DNA of 64,000 nt. Source: Cloacibacterium normanense. GTDB lineage: Bacteria; Bacteroidota; Bacteroidia; Flavobacteriales; Weeksellaceae. This document shows positions 8,582 to 16,606 of this stretch, one piece after another. The stretch's first letter is position 1. Each line of letters starts with the position of its first letter. The position numbers were made by a program, and so were the translations under genes. A model generated the notes under the pieces. It ran no database searches and had not been told where the DNA came from. It saw only the letters and a list, made by a program, of their open reading frames with translations. The stretch is from the NCBI RefSeq assembly GCF_003860565.1, contig NZ_CP034157.1, positions 1,798,001 through 1,862,000 of the forward strand. Reading direction: 5' to 3'.

Positions 8582-9574
8582 ATGGTAAAAATAGGCAACA
8601 TAGAACTTCCTGATTTTCCGTTTTTATTGGCACCAATGGAAGACGTGAGTGATCCTCCTTTCCGTAGATTGTGCAAATTACACGGCGCAGATTTAATGTA
8701 TTCAGAATTTATTTCTTCTGAAGGCTTGATTCGTGATGCGATGAAATCTAGGAAAAAACTCGATATTTTTGATTACGAAAGACCTGTAGGAATTCAGATT
8801 TTTGGTGGAGACGAAGAAGCGATGGCAATGTCTGCCAAAATTGTAGAAACCGTAAATCCTGATATTGTAGACATCAATTTCGGTTGTCCAGTGAAAAAAG
8901 TAGTTTCCAAAGGAGCTGGAGCTGGTGTTTTGAAAGATGTAGATTTGATGGTTCGATTGACGAAAGCCGTGGTAAATTCTACACATCTTCCCGTTACTGT
9001 AAAAACGAGGTTAGGTTGGGATGTGGAAACCATTAATATTGAAGAAGTATCACTCAGATTACAAGATGCAGGAATTAAAGCATTGACCATTCACGCTAGA
9101 ACTAGAAGCCAAATGTATAAAGGTGAAGCAGATTGGGAATATATTTCTAAAATCAAACAAAATCCGAACATAGAAATTCCGATTTTTGGAAATGGTGATA
9201 TTGATTCTCCTGAAAAAGCTTTAGAATACAGACAAAAATATGCTTGTGACGGAATGATGATTGGTAGAGCTGCGATTGGTTATCCTTGGATTTTTAATGA
9301 AATTAAACATTTCTTTGAAACGGGAGAAAAATTACCAGAACCTACCATTTCAGACCGACTTCTTGCTGTAAAACAACACGCAGAATGGAGTGCAGAATGG
9401 AAAGGCGAAAGATTGGGATTGATAGAAATGAGACAACATTACAGCAATTATTTCCGTGGAATTTCACATTTTAAAGAATTCAAATCCAAGTTTTTACAGG
9501 TTTTAAGTTTGGAAGAATTTTATCAATTACTTGAAGAAACGGAAGCGTTTTATAAAAACAAAATTGAAATCTAA
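8582..9574 (+). CDS. dusB: tRNA-dihydrouridine synthase, DusB type
   Basis: This flavoenzyme reduces uridine to dihydrouridine in tRNA D-loops using NADPH. The 330-residue product has the FMN-binding TIM-barrel motifs in order: APMEDVSDPPFRRLC (residue 17 on), DINFGCPVKKV with the catalytic Cys102, KTRLGW, IHARTRSQMYKG, FGNGDI and DGMMIGRAAIGYPW. A helical C-terminal RNA-binding domain follows. I use the ATG at 8582; a longer in-frame extension back to 8369 would overlap the barrel gene and has no family similarity. The length is normal for the family. A long palindrome separates it from xth, which could still be co-transcribed. Confidence 0.93.
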   Translation: MVKIGNIELPDFPFLLAPMEDVSDPPFRRLCKLHGADLMYSEFISSEGLIRDAMKSRKKLDIFDYERPVGIQIFGGDEEAMAMSAKIVETVNPDIVDINFGCPVKKVVSKGAGAGVLKDVDLMVRLTKAVVNSTHLPVTVKTRLGWDVETINIEEVSLRLQDAGIKALTIHARTRSQMYKGEADWEYISKIKQNPNIEIPIFGNGDIDSPEKALEYRQKYACDGMMIGRAAIGYPWIFNEIKHFFETGEKLPEPTISDRLLAVKQHAEWSAEWKGERLGLIEMRQHYSNYFRGISHFKEFKSKFLQVLSLEEFYQLLEETEAFYKNKIEI

Positions 9575-9586
9575 TAAATTAATTTC

Positions 9587-9619
9587 AATCCTTCAAGGAT
9601 TTAAAATCCTTGAAGGATT
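9587..9619. terminator. Long palindrome between dusB and xth, possible terminator
   Basis: AATCCTTCAAGGATTT is followed, after one base, by its exact complement (16-bp arms). Each arm is itself nearly palindromic (CCTTCAAGG / CCTTGAAGG), so alternative small hairpins can form. Only a short T-poor tail follows, so termination would be weak; an mRNA-processing or attenuator role is equally possible. Confidence 0.5.
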
Positions 9620-9631
9620 ATTTATATAACT

Positions 9632-10396
9632 ATGAAAATCATCTCTTACAACGTCAACGGAATTCGCGCTGCTTTTACCAAAGATTTTATCGGTTGGTTG
9701 CAAGTGGCAAATCCTGATATTATTTGTATCCAAGAATCTAAAGCTGGAAATGACCAAATAGACATCGAAAGTCTAGAAAAGGTAGGTTACAAAAGTTATT
9801 GGCATTCTGCAGTGAGAAAAGGTTATTCTGGAGTAGGAATTGCGAGCAAAATAGAACCAAAACACGTAGAATACGGTTGCGGAATAGAACATTACGATAA
9901 CGAAGGCAGAATTATAAGAGCAGATTTCGAAGATTTTTCGGTGCTTTCCGTGTATGTTCCGAGTGCTTCTAATATTGAGCGATTAGACTTTAAACTTCAG
10001 TTTGCCGATGATTTTCTAGAATATATTAAAAAATTACAGAAAGAAATCCCAAATTTGGTGATTTGTGGCGATTTCAATATCTGTCATGAAGAAATAGACA
10101 TTCACAATCCGAAAGGTTTAAAAAATACTTCAGGATTTTTGCCTGTTGAAAGAGAATGGATGACAAAATTCCTAAAAGAATGTAATTTGATTGATAGTTT
10201 CCGCTATTTGCATCCAGATAAGCAAGAATTTTCTTGGTGGAGTTACAGACAAAATTCTAGAGCGAAAAACTTAGGTTGGAGATTAGACTACCATTTCATC
10301 ACAAAATCCCTTGAAAACCAATTAGAAAGAGCCTTAATTTTAAAAGAAGCTGTACACAGTGATCATTGTCCAGTATATATTGAACTAAAAGATTAA
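9632..10396 (+). CDS. xth: Exodeoxyribonuclease III (AP endonuclease, Xth family)
   Basis: This base-excision-repair enzyme cuts DNA 5' of abasic sites and has 3'-5' exonuclease activity. Its 254 residues fit the family. Visible motifs are SYNVNGIRAA with Asn7, CIQESKA with the metal-binding Glu35, GDFNICHEEIDIHNP with the Asp/Asn pair, a WRLDYHFITKS segment, and the C-terminal HSDHCPV with the catalytic Asp-His. The ATG at 9632 directly begins the fold. It is followed by a bidirectional terminator shared with the convergent rlpA-like gene. Confidence 0.95.
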   Translation: MKIISYNVNGIRAAFTKDFIGWLQVANPDIICIQESKAGNDQIDIESLEKVGYKSYWHSAVRKGYSGVGIASKIEPKHVEYGCGIEHYDNEGRIIRADFEDFSVLSVYVPSASNIERLDFKLQFADDFLEYIKKLQKEIPNLVICGDFNICHEEIDIHNPKGLKNTSGFLPVEREWMTKFLKECNLIDSFRYLHPDKQEFSWWSYRQNSRAKNLGWRLDYHFITKSLENQLERALILKEAVHSDHCPVYIELKD

Positions 10397-10419
10397 AAAT
10401 AGATCTTTTTATAAACAAA

Positions 10420-10443
10420 AAAACCACCTTTTCAGGTGGTTTT
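10420..10443. terminator. Bidirectional terminator between xth and the RlpA-like gene
   Basis: Stem AAACCACCT / AGGTGGTTT with a TTTC loop. A runs lie on the left and T on the right, and the hairpin sits between two convergent stop codons. Confidence 0.85.
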
Positions 10444-10448
10444 AATCG

Positions 10449-10817
10449 TTAATCGACAATTTCATATTCTATAGGAATAGTTCCAGAACTATGATCACCA
10501 ATTTCTTTAAAAGCAGCTTTTGTCATATCAAAAGCTCTAGTTCTATGAAATGGACCTCTGTCATTAATTCTAACTACAACAGATTTTCCTGTTCTTAAGT
10601 TAGTAATTTTTACTTGCGTTCCAAATGGTAATCTCATATTCGCAGCAGTTAGTTTTGAATTATCAAAAACTTCACCGCTTGCGGTTTTTCTACCGTTAAA
10701 TTTATCGTGGTAGAACGATGCAAAACTTGTTTTGGCATCATTGGTATTATATTTGAATGAATATAAACCAAGAGTTGAAATCATCATTATGATTACGAGA
10801 ATTGCTCTTTTCATCAT
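10449..10817 (-). CDS. rlpA: RlpA-like septal ring/lytic transglycosylase family protein
   Basis: The 122-residue secreted protein has an N-terminal signal peptide or membrane anchor (MMKRAILVIIMMISTLGLYSF) and then one double-psi beta-barrel domain. Family motifs are ASFYHDKFNGRKTASGEVF, AANMRLPFGTQVKITN and VVVRINDRGPF, including the Asp in NDRGPF. RlpA proteins act on denuded peptidoglycan at septa. This copy lacks a SPOR domain, as is usual for short Bacteroidota homologues, so localisation and exact activity are uncertain. ATG at 10817 or 10814 are equivalent. A well-formed promoter lies 30 bp upstream. Confidence 0.88.
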   Translation of the reverse strand: MMKRAILVIIMMISTLGLYSFKYNTNDAKTSFASFYHDKFNGRKTASGEVFDNSKLTAANMRLPFGTQVKITNLRTGKSVVVRINDRGPFHRTRAFDMTKAAFKEIGDHSSGTIPIEYEIVD

Positions 10818-10847
10818 TTTGAATATTTTTTGTGGGTTTTACAGGTG

Positions 10848-10879
10848 CAAATTTATCATGAACCTCTTTTAGCACACAA
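10848..10879 (-). promoter_or_regulatory. Promoter of the RlpA-like gene
   Basis: On the minus strand, TTG (10877-10879), a 21-bp spacer, then TAAATTTG (10848-10855) fits the Bacteroidota -33/-7 pattern. The ATG lies 30 bp downstream. Confidence 0.65.
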
Positions 10880-11060
10880 CCAATTTGTTAAATTTTCTTA
10901 ATTTTATGTTAAAATTTTGTTAAACAACACTCTCAACCACCTATTCATGGGAAATAACAGAAAATGTTAAAAAATATGTTAAAATTGTTAACATTATTAA
11001 CTATTTAATGCATTGTTTTTTGTTAATTCAAAAACATTATCAACAAAAACAATTGAATAA
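10880..11060. other. AT-rich spacer with repeated TGTTAA/GTTAAAA words
   Basis: Between the RlpA-like promoter and the rimO terminator no gene is visible. The stretch holds many copies of TGTTAA or GTTAAAA and one GTTAACATTATTAAC palindrome-like unit. This may be ordinary AT-rich composition or a cluster of binding sites; nothing decides between them. Confidence 0.35.
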
Positions 11061-11065
11061 AATCA

Positions 11066-11094
11066 AAAAAATCATCAATTAATTGATGATTTTC
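11066..11094 (-). terminator. Terminator of rimO
   Basis: A perfect palindrome AAAATCATCAATT / AATTGATGATTTT preceded on the plus strand by seven A, which is a U-run on the minus-strand transcript. It lies about 75 bp past the rimO stop. Confidence 0.75.
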
Positions 11095-11166
11095 TATTTT
11101 TAATTACATTAATTTAAATTTAACTTAATGTAAATTTTATGGTTTTCCGTAAAGAAATAAGAAATA

Positions 11167-12471
11167 TTATTCTGCAATTTCACCATATAAATCGAACTCT
11201 TCTGCGGAAGTAATTTTAATATTTACAAATTCACCAATTGAAATATAAGTGTCTTTAGCTTCCACTAAAACCGTGTTATCCACATCTGGAGAATCATATT
11301 CCGTTCTTCCCACGAAATAATTTCCTTCTTTTCTATCAAAAATACATCTGAAAGTTTTTCCGATTTTTTCTTGATTTTTCTCCCAAGAAATCTGAGACTG
11401 TAATTCCATAATTTCTTCTACTCTAGCTTGTTTCACTTCTTCTGGCACATCATCTTCTAATACAAAAGCGGTTGTATTTTCTTCGTGAGAATAGGTAAAA
11501 CAACCCAATCTATCGAAACGTTGTGTACGAACCCAATCTTTTAATTCTTGGAACTTTTCTTCAGTTTCACCAGGGAAACCAACGATTAGCGTAGTTCTGA
11601 TAGCCATATCTGGAACTTTCTCACGGAATTTATCCAATAAAGCATTGGTTTTTTCATAAGTAGTTCCACGCTTCATGGCTTTCAGAATTTCTGTATTGAT
11701 GTGCTGAAGCGGAATATCTATATAATTACAAATTTTAGGCTCTGATTTAATCAATTCTAATACATCTTCTGGAAAACCTGAAGGAAATGCATAATGCAAA
11801 CGAATCCATTCTATGCCTTCTACTTTTACCAATTCCTTTAATAAATCTCCTAATGCTCTTTTCTTATATAAATCTAAACCATAATAGGTAAGGTCTTGAG
11901 CAATTAAAATCAATTCTTTAACGCCAGATTTTGCTAGTTTTTGTGCTTCTATGACTAGGTTTTCAATTGGAGTAGAAACATTACCACCTCTCATCAAAGG
12001 AATGGCACAAAATGCACAAGGTCTATCACAACCTTCAGCGATTTTAAGGTAGGCATAGTGTTTTGGAGTAGTCGTTAAACGTTCTCCTACTAATTCATGT
12101 TTATAGTCTGCACCAAGATGTTTTAATAAAATCGGTAAGTCTCTAGTCCCGAAATATTGGTCTACATCTGGAATTTCTCTGATTAAATCTGGCTTATATC
12201 TCTCTGAAAGACAACCCGTAACAAAGACTTTCTCTACTTCTCCCCTATTCTTAGCTTCTACAAAATCTAAAATAGTATTGATGGATTCTTCTTTGGCATT
12301 ATCGATAAAACCGCATGTGTTAATCACTACGATATCTCCACGTTGTTCGTGTACTACTTCTTTGCCGTTTGCTTTGAGTTGTCCCATTAAGACTTCTGAG
12401 TCGTAGATGTTTTTTGAACAGCCTAGCGTTACGATGTTAATTTTCTTTTTGCCTACAGATTTTGTTCTCAT
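11167..12471 (-). CDS. rimO: Ribosomal protein S12 methylthiotransferase RimO
   Basis: This radical-SAM enzyme adds a methylthio group to the conserved aspartate of ribosomal protein S12. The 434 residues show the N-terminal MTTase domain with three cluster cysteines (Cys18 in VTLGCSKNIYDSE, Cys53 in NTCGFID, Cys87 in VTGCLSERY). The radical-SAM motif Cys148-x3-Cys152-x2-Cys155 lies in EGCDRPCAFC. A C-terminal TRAM domain covers roughly the last 65 residues. GCSKN and the RGG that follows favour RimO over MiaB. The start ATG at 12471 has a TAAATTTG box 45 bp upstream. Confidence 0.95.
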   Translation of the reverse strand: MRTKSVGKKKINIVTLGCSKNIYDSEVLMGQLKANGKEVVHEQRGDIVVINTCGFIDNAKEESINTILDFVEAKNRGEVEKVFVTGCLSERYKPDLIREIPDVDQYFGTRDLPILLKHLGADYKHELVGERLTTTPKHYAYLKIAEGCDRPCAFCAIPLMRGGNVSTPIENLVIEAQKLAKSGVKELILIAQDLTYYGLDLYKKRALGDLLKELVKVEGIEWIRLHYAFPSGFPEDVLELIKSEPKICNYIDIPLQHINTEILKAMKRGTTYEKTNALLDKFREKVPDMAIRTTLIVGFPGETEEKFQELKDWVRTQRFDRLGCFTYSHEENTTAFVLEDDVPEEVKQARVEEIMELQSQISWEKNQEKIGKTFRCIFDRKEGNYFVGRTEYDSPDVDNTVLVEAKDTYISIGEFVNIKITSAEEFDLYGEIAE

Positions 12472-12515
12472 GTATGATAATTGATGGATGGTAAGTATTG
12501 AATTATTTAAGCTTG

Positions 12516-12523
12516 CAAATTTA
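12516..12523 (-). promoter_or_regulatory. -7 element upstream of rimO
   Basis: Minus-strand TAAATTTG, 45 bp before the ATG. No clear -33 partner. Confidence 0.45.
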
Positions 12524-12728
12524 TGAAATTAAAAAGGAACTTTAGGTAAGAGTTTTATTGAGGTAAAATATGCCTATTCATTTCATGCACTTTTCATGCA
12601 CTATCTATGCTTTATCTATGGAGTATCTATGGATTTGAAGTGATGATGTGTCGTCCTAAAATAACTATACAGGTTATTTAATAAATCCTATTTTAGTTAT
12701 ACAAATATAATTCTTAATCCTAAATTTA

Positions 12729-13631
12729 CTATACCATTGTTTTTTCATCATTAAATTTTCTATTGTATTTTTTCCATCTTTTCTTTAATTGTTCAGATTT
12801 TAGATGGGCTTGATGAGGGGTTAAATAATCACAACTTGCATGAGGCCTGAGTTGGTTATATGACAAAATGCTTGCATTCACCTGTCTCTTCGTTTGTTCA
12901 AAACCTAATGCGCTTGTATAAAGATTAAATTCTTTCTTTATAATGCCATTTACTCTTTCTGCTAATGCGTTTTCATAAGGATTACCATTTTCTGTCATAC
13001 TGATGGCAATATTATTTTTTAATAATAAATCTACATAATTCTGGGAACAGTATTGCGAACCTCTATCGGAATGATGTATGAGAGGATGATGATACAATCG
13101 ATTATGAAGTGCCATTTTCAATGCATCAATACATCCTTCTGCCGATAGGTCTTGACGAAAACTATAACCCATAATTTTTCGAGAATAGGCATCGGTAATT
13201 AAACTCAAATAGCCCCATTGATGGGTTAATCGGATATAGGTAATATCACTTACCCATACTTGTTCTGGCCGATTTATGACCATTCCTTTGATGAGATTAC
13301 TGTATTTTCGCATCCAATGTCTTGAATCTGTTGTTATGACTTTACGTTTCCGTTTTCTAATCAACAATTGATGCGCTGCCAATAAATCAAATAAATAGTC
13401 TCTGCCAAAACTGATGGCATGAGATTTTAGTTGATTTTGAAGCATATAGTGTAGTTTACGGGTCCCTACTTGTGGCAGATCCCGACGAATAGTACGAACC
13501 TCTTGAAGGATTATGTCTTCTTTTATCAGACTGTTTTCTTTTCGCCAAAGCGCATCGTAATAGGCATGTCTTGTTTTGCCAAACAATCTACACAAGAACC
13601 CTATTCCCAATTTAGGATAGAATTCTTTCAT
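12729..13631 (-). CDS. IS3-family transposase OrfB (DDE integrase core)
   Basis: The 300-residue catalytic subunit has D129 (WVSDITYIR), D189 (HHSDRGSQY) and E225 (NALAERVNG), the last two 35 residues apart, within an rve integrase fold. An HTH_21-like N-terminal region precedes the core. It has an ATG at 13631, two bases after the orfA stop, and the same frame is open upstream to a slippery site. It may therefore be made both by frameshifting and by coupled re-initiation. It looks complete. Confidence 0.92.
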   Translation of the reverse strand: MKEFYPKLGIGFLCRLFGKTRHAYYDALWRKENSLIKEDIILQEVRTIRRDLPQVGTRKLHYMLQNQLKSHAISFGRDYLFDLLAAHQLLIRKRKRKVITTDSRHWMRKYSNLIKGMVINRPEQVWVSDITYIRLTHQWGYLSLITDAYSRKIMGYSFRQDLSAEGCIDALKMALHNRLYHHPLIHHSDRGSQYCSQNYVDLLLKNNIAISMTENGNPYENALAERVNGIIKKEFNLYTSALGFEQTKRQVNASILSYNQLRPHASCDYLTPHQAHLKSEQLKKRWKKYNRKFNDEKTMV

Positions 13632-13633
13632 TG

Positions 13634-14176
13634 TTATGACTGCTTGGCACCAGACTTTTTTCTAATATCTATTTTGAGCTGTTCTTCGGCTACATCAATA
13701 AGCGTATTGAGGGCTTTAATTTTAAGCTCCGCTTCTTTTAATGCTTTCTCCAAAGACTCTTTTTCTGGTTCTTTCCTAGGTGTGGTTTTATTTCCCATTA
13801 TAGAACTATTTCCAATACAAAGTTCGACTTTTTCTGATTTGTACTGTGTTATCCAATTACGAATTACTTTGTCTGTCTTTATGTTATAGGCTATCTTGGC
13901 TTCTTGTATCGTTAATAGACCTTGTTCTATCGCTGTAACTATTGTACGTTTTTCTAGTCCTGTGTACGTTCGACGTTTCAAATTTTCTAGGTAGTTAGGC
14001 GAACCAAAATCTCGCATCCAACTATCTAAGGTGGATTGGCCTAAATTATAGAGCCGAATCGCCTCCTTTCTCGGTAATCCTGATTCTACCTCTTGAACAA
14101 TTTGTTTTTTTAATCGTTTGTCGTAATGACTCTGTTTACTCTCGCGAGCTAAAAATCTCTCTTCTTTTGATTGCAT
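13634..14176 (-). CDS. IS3-family transposase OrfA with two helix-turn-helix units
   Basis: At 180 residues this is longer than the OrfA of the other IS3 element. It shows two helix-turn-helix segments (DKRLKKQIVQEVESGLPRKE and, about 60 residues on, YTGLEKRTIVTAIEQGLLT), then a C-terminal coiled coil (LEKALKEAELKIKALNTL). This two-HTH plan is typical of IS150-like members. Its C terminus IRKKSGAKQS spans the frameshift heptamer. Confidence 0.9.
   Translation of the reverse strand: MQSKEERFLARESKQSHYDKRLKKQIVQEVESGLPRKEAIRLYNLGQSTLDSWMRDFGSPNYLENLKRRTYTGLEKRTIVTAIEQGLLTIQEAKIAYNIKTDKVIRNWITQYKSEKVELCIGNSSIMGNKTTPRKEPEKESLEKALKEAELKIKALNTLIDVAEEQLKIDIRKKSGAKQS
13655..13661 (-). promoter_or_regulatory. 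Programmed -1 frameshift site (A AAA AAG) of the second IS3 element
   Basis: On the minus strand AAAAAAG lies in Lys-Lys codons of orfA. Slipping -1 gives an open frame (GTC TGG TGC CAA GCA GTC) that joins the orfB ATG frame. The context AAAAAAGTCTGGT is shared with the first IS3 element. Confidence 0.75.
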
Positions 14177-14280
14177 ATACTCTATTTTTGTGTATAGCTA
14201 TTTCAGGACAAGACAATAGGTGATGTAGTGATTTGGAAATTTGAAAATGAGAAAATTGATAATAAGTGATTTTGGATAAA

Positions 14281-14304
14281 AAAAAGAACCGAATATTCGG
14301 TTCT
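14281..14304 (-). terminator. Terminator at the end of the polysaccharide operon
   Basis: Perfect palindrome AGAACCGAAT / ATTCGGTTCT with a run of A on its left side, which is U on the minus-strand transcript. It lies 8 bp past the stop of the WbpL-like gene and marks the likely 3' end of the minus-strand locus. Confidence 0.85.
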
Positions 14305-14311
14305 GTATTTT

Positions 14312-15292
14312 TTAGTAAGCTCCTGTTTTTTTGTAGATGTAATATTTGGAATATATGTAGATGATAAAGGTAGGCAGAATTAAATACAACACACCTTCCC
14401 AGAAGTTGAGTCCGAACTTTATTACACAAGCGTTAATCAATAACTGAACTCCTCCATATAAAGTAGCCACCAAAAGATGTGACCATTTCATTTGGTTGAC
14501 CAACAACTGATATAAATGATGACGGTGTGCTTCGAAAATATTTTCCTTTAGTTTTATTCTTTGAAGAATGGTTGAAATTACTTCTATTCCATACACTGCG
14601 ATGAATAATAAATACGTGAAATCTTTGGTTTTTACCATCAACAATCCTAATAAAGCTAAAACCCAAAATGCAATGCTCATGCTTCCTACATCTCCAGCGA
14701 AACATTTGGCTCTTTTCCTAAAATTGAAAAATAAAAACACCAAACTTGCCAAAATCGGGTAGATAATAAAATGAGCATCCGTGAACGCTATCCCATATTG
14801 ATTAATGTAATAAAACGTGAGCAACATGACCAAACTGTACACTCCCGTAATTCCATTGATGCCATCCATAAAATTATAGGCATTCAGTACTCCTATTACA
14901 AAGACATAAACCAAAGGAATGAACCAAATGGATGCAGAGGTGAATAATCCAAGAAAATAAATCAGCAAGGTTACGGCTACAAAATGAAATAATAATCTCA
15001 ATTTGCTCGATAAATCTAAAATGTCATCTAAAAAACTAATGGTAGATAAGGCTAATAATCCTAATCCAAAACTCCAATAATCTTCCGGTAAAAAGTAATC
15101 TTTTCTGTACGCAACACTCACCACAAAATAAAGCACAAATGCAATCGGAAAAATAATTCCACCTCCACGAAGTGTAATCTGCGTATGAGAACTTCTGTGA
15201 TTAGGTTTGTCAATAATATTATACTTATCTGCTATTCTAAAATAAAGCAGTTCTAAGACCAACAATATAAACGTTACTATGATGAACTCCAT
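14312..15292 (-). CDS. MraY/WecA-family undecaprenyl-phosphate sugar-1-phosphate transferase (WbpL-like)
   Basis: This polytopic initiating enzyme transfers a sugar-1-phosphate from a UDP-sugar to undecaprenyl phosphate in the inner membrane. The 326 residues form about ten hydrophobic segments. Family motifs are HTQITLRGGG, SFLDDILDLSSKLRLL with the Asp-Asp pair, NAYNFMDGINGITG, CFAGDVGSM, and the cytoplasmic EAHRHHLYQLL loop. It lies 3 bp downstream of an SDR gene and at the end of a FucNAc module, as WbpL does in Pseudomonas O11-type loci, so FucNAc-1-P or QuiNAc-1-P is the likely substrate. WecA-like GlcNAc-1-P transfer is an alternative. Confidence 0.88.
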   Translation of the reverse strand: MEFIIVTFILLVLELLYFRIADKYNIIDKPNHRSSHTQITLRGGGIIFPIAFVLYFVVSVAYRKDYFLPEDYWSFGLGLLALSTISFLDDILDLSSKLRLLFHFVAVTLLIYFLGLFTSASIWFIPLVYVFVIGVLNAYNFMDGINGITGVYSLVMLLTFYYINQYGIAFTDAHFIIYPILASLVFLFFNFRKRAKCFAGDVGSMSIAFWVLALLGLLMVKTKDFTYLLFIAVYGIEVISTILQRIKLKENIFEAHRHHLYQLLVNQMKWSHLLVATLYGGVQLLINACVIKFGLNFWEGVLYLILPTFIIYIYSKYYIYKKTGAY

Positions 15293-15295
15293 AAA

Positions 15296-16186
15296 TTATT
15301 TAAAACTTTTAATCGTTTTTTCTAACCCTTCACTTGCAGAAACAGGCAATTGGTCTATTCCTAAAGCATTTTTTATTTTCTGATTGCTTACCCAATAATT
15401 TTCGGTCAACTTTTTTAGTCTTTCTGAGTTTAAAGGTAATTTCATCACATCTCCCATTTTGGCAGTTGCCGAAATGAGTTTTGAAGAAATTTTCCATAAT
15501 TTTTCCTTTTTCCCCGAAGTATTGGCAATGAGTTTTACCAATTCATTGGTAGAAAGTACCTCATCATCTGCAAAATTGTAAATCCCTGAACCTACGTTCT
15601 TATTAGAAAGCATTTCTAAAATTAAGAAATTAAGATTATCAATGCTTAAAAATGAACGTTTATTTTCAAAAGCTGCTAATGGATAAGGAATACCTTTTTG
15701 TACAAATTTATACAAAAGATTTAAGTTTCCTTTATTTCCTGGTCCGTGAATCATACAAGGACGAATGATGAAGAGTCTTTTATTTTCTGGTAATTTTTGG
15801 CTTAATAAAAATTCTTCGGCTTCCAATTTGGATTTTCCGTAAGGTGTTTGTGGATTAGATTTATGGTTTTCGTCTAAGAAACCTTCTACTGTGTCTGCAG
15901 TGGCTTTTACGCTGCTGAAATAGATAAAATCTTGTGCTGTAGTATTTAGAAATTCTTTAAATAATTTTTTGGTGAGTTCTGTATTGATTTCAAAATATTC
16001 TTTTTCAGCAGAAGTGTTTTTGGTATCGTGTGCTTTTCCAGCCAAGTGAATAATGGCTTCTGCATTTTGGTCTAGTTCCCAAGCTTTTCTTAGAGATAAT
16101 GGCGAAATATGATGTCCTTTTTCTTTCAAAAATTTTGAAAGATTTTTTCCTACAAATCCTGTTGCTCCTGTTATTATTATATTCAT
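15296..16186 (-). CDS. NAD-dependent epimerase/reductase (WbjF/WbpV-like extended SDR)
   Basis: The 296-residue extended short-chain dehydrogenase has an N-terminal Rossmann motif (ITGATGFVGKN), an IIHLAGKAHD segment, Ser in FSSVKA and the YGKSK active-site pair. The C-terminal half binds the nucleotide sugar. Family members paired with WbpL-type transferases reduce or epimerise UDP-4-keto sugars, for example to UDP-QuiNAc or UDP-FucNAc. It is nearly fused to the WbpL-like gene (3-bp gap). Upstream it is isolated from the next gene by a repeat array, so it may start a sub-transcript. The exact substrate cannot be read from sequence alone. Confidence 0.82.
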   Translation of the reverse strand: MNIIITGATGFVGKNLSKFLKEKGHHISPLSLRKAWELDQNAEAIIHLAGKAHDTKNTSAEKEYFEINTELTKKLFKEFLNTTAQDFIYFSSVKATADTVEGFLDENHKSNPQTPYGKSKLEAEEFLLSQKLPENKRLFIIRPCMIHGPGNKGNLNLLYKFVQKGIPYPLAAFENKRSFLSIDNLNFLILEMLSNKNVGSGIYNFADDEVLSTNELVKLIANTSGKKEKLWKISSKLISATAKMGDVMKLPLNSERLKKLTENYWVSNQKIKNALGIDQLPVSASEGLEKTIKSFK

Positions 16187-16224
16187 TTATGTTCTTTTGA
16201 AAAGTTTAGGCTCTTTTATTCTTT

Positions 16225-16600
16225 TGCTGATGTTTTTATTTCTTGCTGATTTTTTTTCTCTCGCTGATTACGCAGATTATGCGGATTTTTTCTCGCTAAT
16301 TTTCGCAAATTTTATGCGCTGATTCTCGCGGATCTTTTTCTTTATGTTTTTAATTCTTGCGGATTTTATTTTTTTCTCGCAGATTTTCGCGAAATAATCT
16401 TTATGCTTTATTTTTTTTTCTCGCTGATTACGCAGATTACGCGGATCTTTTTCTTTATGTTTTTAATTCTTGCGGATTTTATTTTTTTCTCGCAGATTTT
16501 CGCGAAATAATCTTTATGCTTTATTTTTTTTATCTCGCAGATTACGCAGATTACGCGGATTTTTTTCTTGCGGTTTTTATTTTTTATTGCAAATTATGTG
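16225..16600. repeat. Intergenic repeat array of GCnGATT units, including two 113-bp tandem copies
   Basis: This 420-bp gene-free spacer is built from words such as TCGCTGATTACGCAGATTA and TCGCAGATTTTCGCG. In the core GCTGATTAC-GCAGATTAT-GCGGATTTT the unit repeats every 9 bp. A larger 113-bp unit (from GGATCTTTTTCTTTATG) occurs twice in tandem, at about 16331-16443 and 16444-16556. Because 113 is not a multiple of 3 the frames drift, and the small open frames here look like repeat translations rather than genes. The same words recur at 19.4, 23.0 and 56.6-57.5 kb. Confidence 0.85.
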
Positions 16601-16606
16601 CGGGTT

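Larger units (their letters stand above)
12652..14210 (-). mobile_element. Second IS3-family insertion sequence, about 1.56 kb
   Basis: Two overlapping transposase frames on the minus strand lie between imperfect 20-bp inverted repeats (CGTCCTAAAATAACTATACA at 12652; the complement of TGTCCTGAAATAGCTATACA ending at 14210; 17 of 20 identical). The outer bases resemble those of the IS3 element at 3861 (both have a TGTCCT end), but the proteins are clearly different, so this is another IS3 subgroup. No matching target duplication is seen. It lies between rimO and the distal end of the polysaccharide locus. Confidence 0.88.

Noticed and set aside
3861-14210. Composite transposon formed by the two IS3 elements
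   Set aside because: The elements belong to different subgroups and the enclosed genes (dusB, xth, rimO) are ordinary core genes.
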